Assembly: GCA_025062325.1 (NCBI GenBank)
Contig: JANXAL010000140.1
Location: 60,204 to 124,203, forward strand
Direction: 5' to 3'
DNA length: 64,000 nucleotides
DNA from: Roseiflexus sp.
GTDB taxonomy: Bacteria > Chloroflexota > Chloroflexia > Chloroflexales > Roseiflexaceae
This document shows, in pieces, positions 40,668 to 50,800 of this stretch. The position numbers and the translations under genes are program-made. The notes beneath the pieces are model-generated. The model did no database searches and had not been told where the DNA came from. It saw nothing but the letters and a program-made list of their open reading frames with translations. Numbering within the stretch: the stretch's first letter is position 1; each line of letters starts with the position of its first letter.

Positions 40668-41576
40668 TTAGGAAGCTCTCCAGGCGCGAACAGCGTAGCG
40701 CGTCTGGTAGTCGCGGAACAAACGCCCCCAGCCGGTATCGCGCAGCCAGCTCGCCAGAGTTCTCGCATCTGCCGTCGTCCAGCGCATGAGTCGACAGGTT
40801 GACCGGCGGGACAACGGCAGCGTCAGCCCCCACCGGTCGCGGAGCGCTTCAACATCGCCACAGATCGGGATGGCGCTCAGATCCGCCATTCCCAAACCCC
40901 GCTGATGCGCCTCACGCAGCCACACAATGTCCTGCAGCGGATTAAGCCCAAACCGTGCAGCAATGGCGGCATCGAGCGCCACTGGGTCGCGTGATGCCAG
41001 GAGAACGTTGCGCACTTCGGCGTACTCCGCCTCAGCGTCACGTCCATCGCTGATTGTCGTGGCGTCCGCCACCGCCAGAAGCAGCGCTCCCAGGCGTCGC
41101 ATCTGCGCCAGCGCTGGAATGCTGCGGGTCGTATTGCGTACTGCTGCGGCAGGATGGAAAAGCGCCGCCAGACCGTGCGTGGCGCCGAACAGTCCGTTGC
41201 GTGCATCGACCCGACCTGGAATCAACACAACGACCAGCGTCTCGTGGTCGAGCCTCGGCGCGCGGCGTAGCGCGTCGATGCCGAGTGCAGCAGCAATCAA
41301 CGTGTAGCCGTATTTATCGTTGCGACGATCAGGCAAAACCGCGCTGATCGCAGCGACCCCCGACGCGAGCAGAAGGCGCGCAATCGTTTCCACCTGCCAG
41401 GGTGGTGCGCCAGCGCCAGGGAACGGCATACGCCGCGCGTACCGTGGAACCAGAATAGCACGGCGTGGTAGAGCATTCACGCCAATCAGCGTCAGTAACC
41501 GCTGGTAATCGACGGTGACGGCGGCTGGCGCAGTATGGACTACTGCAACGGCAGCATCTGGCGGAGTGAGCATCAT
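40668..41576 (-). CDS. DUF362-family protein
   Basis: 302 residues from ATG 41576; the longer frame to 41780 is not conserved-looking. The pattern of a strand-rich start (RRAILVPRYARRMPFPGAGAPP), a segment starting VETIARLLLASGVAAISAVLP, the mid-protein ALLLAVADATTISDG and the diagnostic DPVALDAAIAARFGLNP with GLGMADLSAIPICGD fits DUF362. Many DUF362 proteins carry an iron-sulfur domain; none is visible here. Function of the family is mostly unknown. It lies alone on the minus strand between the DHODH-like gene and radC. Confidence 0.75.
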   Translation of the reverse strand: MMLTPPDAAVAVVHTAPAAVTVDYQRLLTLIGVNALPRRAILVPRYARRMPFPGAGAPPWQVETIARLLLASGVAAISAVLPDRRNDKYGYTLIAAALGIDALRRAPRLDHETLVVVLIPGRVDARNGLFGATHGLAALFHPAAAVRNTTRSIPALAQMRRLGALLLAVADATTISDGRDAEAEYAEVRNVLLASRDPVALDAAIAARFGLNPLQDIVWLREAHQRGLGMADLSAIPICGDVEALRDRWGLTLPLSRRSTCRLMRWTTADARTLASWLRDTGWGRLFRDYQTRYAVRAWRAS

Positions 41577-41874
41577 GCACAAAGTGTTCCTACACCCCAG
41601 GATCATACCAGAGGAGACGGAACCAGACAAACGCCGCTGGCTCCTCTCAGGACAAAAGTTGCACTGTCTCGCCGAATCTGTGGCGCATCGAACAGGGTAA
41701 TCAAGCGGTAGGATCGTTAAGCCGGCGGGAGGGGATGCGCCAGGGCGATCCTCCTGCCAGCGCACAAGGGACGGGCGCATGTGCCGAGGGGATCACGTTC
41801 TCCCTCTCCGGTACGGAATAGCAGAATATGTTGTCAGAAACCAATACCCGCCGAACTACAGGCAGGAGCGCACA

Positions 41875-42576
41875 ATGACCGACTATCACGTTCGTATTCG
41901 GGAACTTCCCGCTAGCGACAAGCCGCGCGAACGATTGCGCACCAGCGGCGCTGCCGCGCTTGCCGACGCCGAACTGCTGGCCATCCTGTTGCGCGTAGGG
42001 GTCGAAGGAATGAACGCCATCCAGCTCGCCCAGCAATTGCTGATCGAATTTGGCGGGTGGACCGGATTGCAGCGCGCCGGATTCGAGGAACTGGCGCAGC
42101 GTCGCGGTATGGGCGAGGCAAAGACCGCACAACTCAAGGCAGCGCTGGAAATCGGGCGGCGCCTGCTGCTGGCGAGCGGCGAAGAGCGGTTTCAGATTCG
42201 CTCTCCTACCGACGCTGCGCAGCTCATGCAGGTTGAAATGGGCCATCTCGATCAGGAACAGTTGCGTGCCATCTGCCTGGACACCAAACATCGCGTTCAA
42301 AAAATTCAGACGGTGTACGTCGGCAGCCTGAACGCATCAATGGTTCGCATCGGCGAAGTGTTCAAAGAAGCCGTTCGTCTCAATTCGGCATCGATCATCA
42401 TTGTGCATAACCATCCCAGCGGCGACCCAACCCCCTCGCCGGAGGATATTGTGGTCACACGACAGATCATCGAGGCCGGACGGTTGCTTGATATCGACGT
42501 TCTTGATCATCTGGTGATTGGCAACGGACGTTTCGTCAGCATGCGCGAACGCGGGCTGGCATTCGTCAAGTCTTGA
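41875..42576 (+). CDS. radC: RadC-family protein (JAMM fold)
   Basis: 233 residues from ATG 41875 with GGCAGGAG upstream; the frame to 41779 is longer but unsupported. An N-terminal helix-hairpin-helix region (RERLRTSGAAALADAELLAI, GLQRAGFEELAQRRGMGEAKT) precedes the JAB1/MPN-like core with HNHPSGDPTPSPED, supplying the two His and Asp of the JAMM zinc motif, and a conserved Glu in VFKEAVRLNSA. Despite the name, RadC proteins have no proven DNA repair role. Length is typical. Confidence 0.95.
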   Translation: MTDYHVRIRELPASDKPRERLRTSGAAALADAELLAILLRVGVEGMNAIQLAQQLLIEFGGWTGLQRAGFEELAQRRGMGEAKTAQLKAALEIGRRLLLASGEERFQIRSPTDAAQLMQVEMGHLDQEQLRAICLDTKHRVQKIQTVYVGSLNASMVRIGEVFKEAVRLNSASIIIVHNHPSGDPTPSPEDIVVTRQIIEAGRLLDIDVLDHLVIGNGRFVSMRERGLAFVKS

Positions 42577-42668
42577 CAGTCGCATGCAGACGTGATACGC
42601 TTTACACGTTGCCGCGCTTGATCTTGTTGTGAACGGGGAATCGGCATTTGCTGCGTCGCCTGAGTACC

Positions 42669-44579
42669 ATGGCGGAGAAGTACTACCAGGAGTATGGACC
42701 CATCCGGCGTCGCAAAGGTAAAAGGCGTCTTCTGATTGATGAGCCTCCGCCCGAATTGCCGCCCGACCCGCCGTCGCTGAAACCGCCGCGCCGCGTTCCG
42801 CCAGTGCGTCCCCGTCGCGCGCCGGTAATCGGCAGAGTACTGATGCTTGCAGCGCTTGGCGTGGCGCTCTACTTCGCGCAACCTTTCATTACCAGCGTGA
42901 TAGCCGCTGACCGTGCGATGCCTGGCGTCAGCATTCGCGGCGCCCCTGTCGGCGGCATGTCGCGCGAGGAGATTCAGGCATTGCTGGCGTCGCAATATGA
43001 AGCGTTTCTGAAAACGCCAGTGACGCTTGTATTCGAGGGACGCACCTGGAAACCTTCGCTTGACGATCTCGGCGTTCAGTTCGAGATAGAGCAGACAGCG
43101 GCGCTTGCGCTTGGCGTCGGACGCACCGGCAGTCCGCTGCATCGCTTCGAGGAACTCTGGAAATTGCAGCAGCATGACGGTGTCGATATTGCGCCGCGCC
43201 TGCGGGTGGACATCTCCCGGATACAGCGCTACCTGATCGGTCTCGCTGGCGAGGTCGAGCAACCGCCGCGCGATGCAGCGCTCAGCATCGCCGCAGGCAA
43301 AGTGCTGCCCACATCCGCGCGCACTGGACGGCAACTGCTGGTAGATGCAACAGCGCTCGATATCCTGCACGCCCTTCAGTCGCTCGAACCGCGCACCGTG
43401 CCGATCCGTACTCGCTTCCTTGAACCAACGCTGGCAGATGAAGATATCGCCGCTGCGGTTGCTGACGCCGAACTGCTGCTGAGCCGACCGCTCGAACTGC
43501 GGCAGGGAGAACGGCGCTGGACGTGGGAGCAGGAACGGATCGCAGAAATGCTGACCATTCGCACCATTGACGGTCGCATGTTCGTCGATATCGACCAGGC
43601 GCGCCTGGAGCGCGCTGTTGCCAGGCTGGCGCAGTTCGTCGACTCACCAAGCGTGGAGCCGCGCGTCGCCTTTCGCAACGGGCGGCTGCAGATCATCGAG
43701 CCAGGGCAGAACGGCCTGCGCCTCAAACAACCGGAAGCCATCGACACGATTCGCCGTGCGTTGCGCACGCAGGAACATGACGTTGAACTGCCGGTTGAAA
43801 CCGTCCGCCCACAGATCACATCGGAAACGCTACCGTCGCTTGGCATCGTCGAGTTGGTGGCGGAAGGCAAGACAAGCTTCGCCGGATCAGCAGAGTATCG
43901 CATCACCAACATTAAAGCCGGCGCTGCCCGGATGAACGGGGTGCTCATCCCGCCCGGCGCCGAGTTTTCCTTCAACACCCAACTAGGCGCGGTTGATGCC
44001 GAACACGGTTTCGTCCAGGGATACGCGGTGATCGGCAACCGCACACAACTGGAATGGGGCGGCGGAGTCTGCCAGGTTGCGACCACTGTGTTTCGCGCGG
44101 CGTTCTGGGCGGGGTTGCCAATCACCGAGCGGCATGCTCACCCATTCTACATTTCCTGGTACGATGCCTTCAGTTTCCCCGATCGGGCGGCGCCTGGGCT
44201 TGATGCAACCATATACACAGGAGTGCAGGACCTCAAGTTTATCAATGACACCGGTCACTGGCTGCTGATGGAAGCAGTCGCCGACACCGACGCGCAGGTG
44301 TTGAGTGTGCGTCTCTACGGGACGCGGCCAGATCGGCGCGTGACGGTAGTTGGACCGGAGATTACCAATATTGTTGCGCCGCCAGCGCGGGCAATCTATC
44401 TGAACGACCCAAGTCTGCCGGTCGGAGTCGTGCGCCAGACAGATCGGGCGCGGCGCGGGATGGACATTAAGGTGTACCGGGTGATCACTGAAGGGGGAGT
44501 GCAGCGCACGCCAGAACTGTTCTTCACCCGCTTCAAAGCCTGGCCCGATGTGTTTGTACGCGGAACCGGAAGTCCATAG
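42669..44579 (+). CDS. VanW-family membrane-anchored protein with peptidoglycan-binding-4 repeats
   Basis: 636 residues from ATG 42669. A basic, proline-rich cytoplasmic tail (1-54) is followed by one membrane helix (about 55-73, ending FAQPFITSVIAA). The external part has two PG_binding_4/YkvZ-type modules (about 85-200 and 250-390: GMSREEIQALLASQYEAFLK; SLDDLGVQFEIEQTAALALG). The VanW domain (about 413-540) reads AARMNGVLIPPGAEFSFN, WGGGVCQVATTVFRAAFWAG and LPITERHAHPFYISWYD. Such proteins are cell-surface, peptidoglycan-associated and of unresolved function. The ORF's upstream extension to 42648 is short and equally open. Confidence 0.9.
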   Translation: MAEKYYQEYGPIRRRKGKRRLLIDEPPPELPPDPPSLKPPRRVPPVRPRRAPVIGRVLMLAALGVALYFAQPFITSVIAADRAMPGVSIRGAPVGGMSREEIQALLASQYEAFLKTPVTLVFEGRTWKPSLDDLGVQFEIEQTAALALGVGRTGSPLHRFEELWKLQQHDGVDIAPRLRVDISRIQRYLIGLAGEVEQPPRDAALSIAAGKVLPTSARTGRQLLVDATALDILHALQSLEPRTVPIRTRFLEPTLADEDIAAAVADAELLLSRPLELRQGERRWTWEQERIAEMLTIRTIDGRMFVDIDQARLERAVARLAQFVDSPSVEPRVAFRNGRLQIIEPGQNGLRLKQPEAIDTIRRALRTQEHDVELPVETVRPQITSETLPSLGIVELVAEGKTSFAGSAEYRITNIKAGAARMNGVLIPPGAEFSFNTQLGAVDAEHGFVQGYAVIGNRTQLEWGGGVCQVATTVFRAAFWAGLPITERHAHPFYISWYDAFSFPDRAAPGLDATIYTGVQDLKFINDTGHWLLMEAVADTDAQVLSVRLYGTRPDRRVTVVGPEITNIVAPPARAIYLNDPSLPVGVVRQTDRARRGMDIKVYRVITEGGVQRTPELFFTRFKAWPDVFVRGTGSP

Positions 44580-44702
44580 CGGTTTCTCAGAAAGGCTGAC
44601 GCATAGGCGCAGAAACGTACAGGCGCGCCGTAGCGGTTGTGAAGCTGCGCATGCTCGCATCTTCGCGCCAAGCCTGTCGGGAAATGCGGTAGGGGTGAGT
44701 GA

Positions 44703-45130
44703 ATGGTTACGGTGTCTGACATACCATTTGACACCATCTTCGCCGACACGCCAGTGGTCGTTGCCCGGCTCTTCGGATCGCGCGCCAGCGGGCGCACGCA
44801 CGCTCGCAGCGACATCGACATCGCAGTGCTGTTTGCGTCGGAAACGACAGAGGAAGAGCGCGAGCGCTGGCGTCTCGAATCGATCGGGCGGCTGAGTGAC
44901 GCCTTTCGTTCCGACGCTATTGACCTGGCAATCCTGAACGACGCGCCGCCGCTGCTGCGCTATGAGGCGTTGCGTCCGCGCTATTGCTGTACAATCGTGA
45001 TAATGAGGCACGGGTGGTCTTTGAGGTGCGCACCATGCAGGAGTGGTTCGACTGGGCGCCGCGCTACCGCCGCCCGCTGCGCGCTCGTATACAACAGTTT
45101 ACAGAAGGAAACGTGAGGCACGGTCCATGA
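44703..45130 (+). pseudogene. MNT nucleotidyltransferase antitoxin, frameshifted
   Basis: The start is intact: ARLFGSRASGRTHARSDIDI has the GSxAxG...SDxD nucleotidyltransferase motif. At about 44970-44985 the frame is lost: the original frame gives RYCCTIVIMRHG, while the next frame continues sensibly as LLYNRDNEARVVFEVRTMQE, WFDWAPRYRRPLRARIQQF and stops at 45128-45130. This is the usual C-terminus of MntA-like proteins. The TGA overlaps the HEPN start codon as ATGA. In intact pairs the MNT protein AMPylates the HEPN toxin. The single shift suggests fairly recent decay. Confidence 0.75.
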
Positions 45131-45559
45131 CCGGCGCTCTAACCATTGCCCGTCATCTGGCGCAGTTGCGCGAGTTGCAACAGCACTCGCGCGCCGATCT
45201 CAACAACGATTGGCGGATACGGGCGACGGTTGATCACACTCTGCAGCTCGCTATTGAGGTCGTTATTAGCGTCTGCGACCAACTGATCGCCAGCTTCTCA
45301 TTGCCGTTGCCCGACACTGGGCGTGACGCGGCGCCGGCGTTGCACGCGCCGGCATCATCTCCGAGAATCTTGGCGTTAGGCTGGCCCAGGCGGTCGGTTT
45401 TCGCAACATTCTGGTGCATCAGTACATGTCGATAGACTATGTCAGTACATGTCGATAGATTATGATCGCGTGTACGAGGTACTACAGCACGAACTGTCCG
45501 CCTTTGACCAGTTTCTCATCCAGGTCGGGGCATTCCTTGACGCGCAGAGTCTGCCATGA
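45127..45559 (+). pseudogene. HEPN (HepT/DUF86) toxin with frameshift and 23-bp tandem duplication
   Basis: Three frames together spell one HEPN toxin: MTGALTIARHLAQLRELQQH, VDHTLQLAIEVVISVCDQLI; then AGIISENLGVRLAQAVGFRN, ILVHQYMSIDY; then DRVYEVLQHELSAFDQFLIQ, VGAFLDAQSLP. The RxxxxHxY ribonuclease motif is RNILVHQY. The last two frames are separated by an exact-length duplication of 23 bases (45419-45441 and 45442-45464, one mismatch), which shifts the frame. An earlier shift lies between about 45300 and 45348. The end overlaps the next start as ATGA. Confidence 0.78.
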
Positions 45560-46824
45560 CGATGAGCACTGATACCTTCTTGCTGGGCGTGACCTACTGG
45601 CCGCGTCGGGCAGGTCCGTTGCTCTGGCAACGCTACGACCGCGGCGCGGTGCGGGAAGAACTAGCGCACATTGCAGCGATGGGCTTTAACACAGTGCGCC
45701 TCTGCCTCCTGTGGGAGGATTTTCAGCCGGGTCCGGCGCGGATCAATGGTCGCGCGATGCGGCGCCTGGAGCACGCGCTCGACACCGCGCACACTGCCGG
45801 ATTGCGGGTCGTTCTGGCGCTCTTTCCGGTGGCCGTCCTTGGTCAGTTGCAGGTCCCATCGTGGGCAAACGGCCCGGATATTGCCGGCGCGTTACGCCGC
45901 GCCCGACAGGGGCAACCGCTGCTAATTGTGCGTCCACCGGGGTTGATTCACGTCCTAACCGGCGGCCGGTACCGTCCGGTGCAGTGCGGCGACCTTTTCA
46001 GCGATCCGACGATCCTTGAGGCGCAGCGCTATCTAGTGCACGAAGCCGGTAGCTACTTTGGCGATCATCCGGCGATTCTGGCATGGCAGCTTGGTGAAGG
46101 GTTCGAGCGCGTTCATCGACCCGAGTCGGACCAGGCAGCGCCCCAGTGGTTTGCCAGTATCACCGATGAACTGAAGCGTGTTGCGCCGCGCGCTGTCTCC
46201 ATGGGGGTCGTCTCGCCCACTGGCATGAAACGCCGCTTCGGTCCACGACCTGAACACGTGGCTGCCTCCTGTTCACTCCTTGGGGTGACCGTTGATCTTC
46301 CAGAAACGTCGTTGGAACACCAAGTACGGCATACAAACCCTGCTGCCTATCTCCACGTACTGGCCGCCGGTTTGGCCGAACGACGGGTTGTGGTCCTTGG
46401 CGTTGGAATGCCGACCGTGACAAACGGTGAGACCGCCGGATGGTTTACGGACGACCTATACGCTCGCACGACGCTGGTCTATCGAAGCACCGCGGGCGAG
46501 CAGGCGGAGTTCATCCACACAGCGCTAGAACGGCTCTATGATGACGGCGCTGCTGGCGTGTGGCTGGCGACCTATGCCGATTTTCCTGAAGAATTGTGGC
46601 AGGCGCCGCCGCTCGACCGCACCCGATCCTATCGAACCATGGGATTGATTGATGGGCTGGGACGGGAGAAATCGGCAGTCGAAGCCGTGCGCGATTTCGC
46701 CCGTCGTGTCCGCAGTGCATCGACCCTGCCTGCACCGCCTCCCGCCGTCGACGCCGAGCGCTACTGGAGCGACCCGGAGCGCACGTTCCGCGAGTGGTGG
46801 CGCGAGTTCAACAGTAGAGGATAA
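45556..46824 (+). CDS. Glycoside hydrolase-like TIM-barrel protein
   Basis: 422 residues. The first half reads as a GH5/GH42-like barrel: LGVTYWPRRAGPLLWQRYD, ELAHIAAMGFNTVRLCLLWEDFQP, HTAGLRVVLALFPV, PAILAWQLGEGFE. The Glu at about 181 is in the place of the acid/base, and TNGETAGWF later is a candidate for the second acid. No signal peptide, so cytoplasmic. It resembles beta-galactosidase-type or uncharacterised GH-like proteins; the sugar cannot be inferred. The start overlaps the end of the HEPN pseudogene. The stop is only five bases from the convergent ndk stop. Confidence 0.75.
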   Translation: MTMSTDTFLLGVTYWPRRAGPLLWQRYDRGAVREELAHIAAMGFNTVRLCLLWEDFQPGPARINGRAMRRLEHALDTAHTAGLRVVLALFPVAVLGQLQVPSWANGPDIAGALRRARQGQPLLIVRPPGLIHVLTGGRYRPVQCGDLFSDPTILEAQRYLVHEAGSYFGDHPAILAWQLGEGFERVHRPESDQAAPQWFASITDELKRVAPRAVSMGVVSPTGMKRRFGPRPEHVAASCSLLGVTVDLPETSLEHQVRHTNPAAYLHVLAAGLAERRVVVLGVGMPTVTNGETAGWFTDDLYARTTLVYRSTAGEQAEFIHTALERLYDDGAAGVWLATYADFPEELWQAPPLDRTRSYRTMGLIDGLGREKSAVEAVRDFARRVRSASTLPAPPPAVDAERYWSDPERTFREWWREFNSRG

Positions 46825-46829
46825 GACGG

Positions 46830-47279
46830 CTACTCATAGATCCACTGGTCGGTGCTGCGGCGCATATCGACCAGCTCCTCGGGGCGGAAGAAGAGGTTGA
46901 CCTCCATTTCGCCATTTTCCGGCGAGTCGGAGGCATGGATGAGATTTCTCCCGATCTCTAGCGCAAAATCGCCGCGGATTGTGCCCGGCGCCGCCTTGGC
47001 TGGGTTGGTTGCACCGACCATCGAACGCACGATTTCGATGACATTCGTGCCACTCACGACCAGGACTACCACCGGACCTGAGGTGATATAGGAGATCAGG
47101 CTATTGAAGAACGGCTTACCTTCGTGAATTGCGTAATGCCGGCGCGCTAGCGCTTCATCAATCTGCATCAACTTCATGCCGACGATACGCAAGCCGCGCT
47201 GTTCGATCCGCGTCAGAATTGGGCCAATCAATCCGCGTTGCACCGCATCGGGTTTCAGAATAATCAGGGAACGCTCCAT
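46830..47279 (-). CDS. ndk: Nucleoside diphosphate kinase
   Basis: 149 residues, usual length. It equilibrates nucleoside di- and triphosphates by a phospho-histidine relay. Landmarks: RSLIILKPDAVQRGLIG, the Kpn-loop region, RSMVGATNPAKAAPGTIRGD and NLIHASDSPENGEMEV with the catalytic His115. A clear start with GGAGAGATGGAGGC upstream. Convergent with the glycoside hydrolase-like gene. Confidence 0.98.
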   Translation of the reverse strand: MERSLIILKPDAVQRGLIGPILTRIEQRGLRIVGMKLMQIDEALARRHYAIHEGKPFFNSLISYITSGPVVVLVVSGTNVIEIVRSMVGATNPAKAAPGTIRGDFALEIGRNLIHASDSPENGEMEVNLFFRPEELVDMRRSTDQWIYE

Positions 47280-47418
47280 GCCTCCATCTCTCCTTTATCA
47301 GCAACAGAACAAACATCGCGCCCTGAGCCTAGCGCTCACGGGCGCAACAATCGAGTAACCCCTGCCCGGGTGATGCGCCGTATGCCGGGAGATGGCTTAC
47401 ATCAAACGACCGGCTAGG

Positions 47419-47778
47419 TCAGATGGGTACGGCTTCACTGATGCGCTTGGATGCCCGGCGCATTTCCATCTTCACCAGACCGAGATTGACCATGCGCTGT
47501 GTGATCACCACTAGGATCAACTCCCGCGCTTCGAGCATCAGGATGGAACCTTGCTCGGCATCGATGATCGCGTCAACCAGCGCACCTACGCCAATTCGCT
47601 TGGTAGCTTTGTCAATCTCGCCAAACACGGCTGCCGACATGGCGCCTAATATCTCGGCATCCTCCTCGTCCATCAGCGTACTGGCGACAACCAAGCCATC
47701 CTTTCCAACCAGCAAACTCCCAATGACCCCTTCCACCCGGATGAGGTCTTCAACAATCCGGCGCATATTGACAGTCAT
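47419..47778 (-). CDS. Roadblock/LC7-domain protein, partner of the TPR scaffold
   Basis: 119 residues. MTVNMRRIVEDLIRVEGVIG, SLLVGKDGLVVASTLMDEED, AEILGAMSAAVFGEIDKATK, GSILMLEARELILVVITQ and a basic helix (RRASKRISEAVPI) follow the roadblock fold throughout. It starts 42 bases after the stop of the 1338-residue TPR protein on the same strand, so the two are probably one transcript and functionally linked. Roadblock proteins usually act as homodimeric platforms for small GTPases (MglB) or in sensory complexes. No GTPase is encoded here. Confidence 0.9.
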   Translation of the reverse strand: MTVNMRRIVEDLIRVEGVIGSLLVGKDGLVVASTLMDEEDAEILGAMSAAVFGEIDKATKRIGVGALVDAIIDAEQGSILMLEARELILVVITQRMVNLGLVKMEMRRASKRISEAVPI

Positions 47779-47820
47779 TGCTCTTTACCGTTCACAGAAG
47801 CGCAATTACATCATGCAGCC

Positions 47821-50800
47821 TTATGCCTGTCCTGGTATCCAGCTGTACTCGCGCATTGCATCGCGGAAGCGCCCCTGACGCGAGTAAGCGTCGCCCAGAG
47901 CGCGGTGCAGTTTCCGCAGCAGATTCGTATCGCTGGTTTCGGCAATCATTTCGGTAAGATCCTCAACGACCTCATCAAGGAGCACATTCTGCTTGATGAG
48001 ACGGCGGTAGTGCTGCATTGCCATCTCCGGCATGCCCACCTGACCGCCGACGCGTGCGATTGAGAGGCGCAAAAGATGATTATCCGGATCAGCCTCAAGC
48101 ATATGCAAATACTCTTCTAGCTCAGGGTAATCGCTCAGGTCGTGGGTCGCCTTAACCGGCGACGGAGACGGAGGAGCAGGCGGTTTCCCAGCAGCGACAG
48201 ACGGCGCGGGCGGCGCTGCTGGCGGAGCAGGTGCAGCGGGCGGCGCTGGCAGTTGCTCGCTGGGCCTTGGCGGCGCTGCCGGTTCTGGCGTGACAGTCGG
48301 CATCCGCGCTTCTTTCACGTGCAGATCTGGCGGTGCTGACGGCGCTGCAGCTTCTGGTTCGTTAACGACCGGTTCAAGATCGAACCATGCTGTGGCGTCC
48401 GCCTCAGGTGCGGCGGGGGACGGCGGCGGCGCACTGATAGCCGAGGCCGTCTCGTTCAACAGAGCAATCTCATCATCCGACAGTCCAAGTTCCTCAAGCG
48501 AGAAGGGAGTAAGCAGCGGTTCTTCTGCAGGCGCTGGCGGCTCCGCCGCGCGGCTGGCGGCAGCGGCAAGCATGTTAATTTCGTCGTCTGCCATTTCAGA
48601 CTCTCCTAGCGAGAAGGGGGCGGGTTCTTCCGCTGGCGCCGCTGGCGGCTCCGCTGCACGGCTAGCGGCAGCGGCAAGCATGGCGATCTCATCGTCCGAC
48701 AGCCCCAGTTCCTCAAGTGAGAAGGGACGCATCAGATCTTCTTCCTCATCAAACGCAGCAGTCGCAGCGGCGCTTTCCGGCGTCGCTAAAGCCTCTTCCT
48801 CCGCATATTCCGCCTCAAGATCGATGATCTCGTCGCCGTCACGGATCTCGATGCGCGCTGCGTGAAGCCTGCGCCCGATCTCTTCGATCCGCGCCGCCTC
48901 CGCTTCGGGGTCCTTCACTGTAGCAATGATGTCGGCAATATCAACGTAGCCGCGCTCGCGGCCAATCTGGATCAAGCGATTGACCACATCATCATCGCTG
49001 CTGGCTTCAGGCACAGATCCGACTGGTTCAGCCGGAGCAACTGACGGCTTGCCCGTGGGCGAAGGCTCTGAAACCCACTCGAAATCGCTCCCGGTTCCCA
49101 GCGTTGCCAGGTCTTCCTCAGTAATGCCCAGGGGTCCCTCCTCGCGCTCCTCCCCCGATTCATCGAGTCCTGACAGATCAAACTCTGCCAGTTCCTCTTC
49201 TGAGAGACCCAGATCCGCCAGCGAAAATGGCTTCAAGTCCTCGATGCCCAGCGCTTCTTCAACATCAGGCTCTGGGATAGTCTTGGGTTCCGGCGCTTCT
49301 TCGTCAACTGTCGGAGGTTCGACAGCCGTGTCGAAGATTGGCTGCGACTCGAACACATCCTTCTCCGGTACAGGCTCCGCGGAGGGCGCCGGCTCGATAG
49401 GCGCCGATGATTGCGCTGACTTGCCCATATCGCCAAGCCCCAGCGCGGCAATCTCTTCTTCGCTCAAACCGAGTTCGGCAAGTGAGAAAGGTTGAAGTTG
49501 ACCGCTAGCCACAGCCTCTTCGATGCTCTCGATCTCCTCGAGCGCTTTTGACGTTCTCTCAGCAGCGCGAGGTGCAGCCGGCGCCTCAACAGGCGGCGTG
49601 ACCGCAGCAGGCGGCTCTTCCTGAGTCGGCATATCGGTCATCGTCTGCCTCGCTGGCGCCTCGGGAGCGGCGCTCAAGCCAAGAGCCGCTATCTCCTCCT
49701 CGGTCAGACCGAGATCGGCAAATGAGAATGGTTGAATGATTCCACTGGCAATAGCCGACTCAATGCTCTCCACTTCCTCAAGCGATCTCGCCTGAGACCG
49801 CTCGCCAGCGACGGATGGCGTCGAAACGCTTGGCCCCTGAGCTGGAGGTTCTCCTACGTTAGAGGGAATGACGGGTTGCGGTTGTTCCTCAACGACAGGG
49901 GGGATTGCCGCAGATGAGACGTCAGACTCAGGTTTCTCATCGTCACGCAAGGATACGTTGTCCAGCGAGAACAGCCCCAGGTGTTCATCTGGAGCAATTG
50001 GCGGCATGGGCGGTTCCTCTTCGTGCGGCAACCGCGCACTCTCGCGCCGCTTCTGCAGCTTCGAGAAAATTGTCTCAGTTTCCGGCGTCGATGGCTCAGA
50101 CGTCGACTGGAAGAACTTTGGTTCAGTGCGCTGCGCTGGTTGTTGCCAGCTAAAGCCGCGGGGAAGAAAGGTTTCTTCCTCTTCAATCGGGCTTTCGACC
50201 ACCTCTTCTGGGGTAAGTCCCGCCATACGAGGACGCTGCGGCGTTGGCGGCTCGTCGAGCGAGAACGGTTGCAGCGACGGCGGCAGTTCCCCCAAGTCTG
50301 CCTGACCGCTTAGGCTGCCAGTTTCCAGTTCTTCGATTGAGAAAGGTTGCAGGTCAGGCGGCACATCACCCGCACCAAAATCAACGTCGAGCCCTGGCGC
50401 TGGCGTGCGTCCGATTTCCCTAAGGTCGATATCGTCGAGCGAGAAGGGTTGCATATCAATCTCGACATCTTCGGGGTGTACTGGCTCGGACGTAGAGATA
50501 ATCGGCTCACCGCTCAAACTGGCAATTTCTTCGGGGGTCAGCTCCAGCTCCTCGAGCGAGAACGGCTGCACTGCGCCGAGGTCGGGCGGCTCTTCTGGCG
50601 CAGGCGCGCTGGCGGAGACGCTGTCGAGACTGGCAATCTCTTCGGGGGTCAGCCCCAGCTCCTCGAGCGAGAACGGCTGCACTGCGCCGAGGTCGGGCGG
50701 CTCTTCTGGCGCAGACGCACTGGCAACCGGTTCCGACTGCGCGGATACGTCCGCAGCCTTAGGCCGTTCTTCTTCCACAGCCTCGAGGCTTGCGAGTTCT

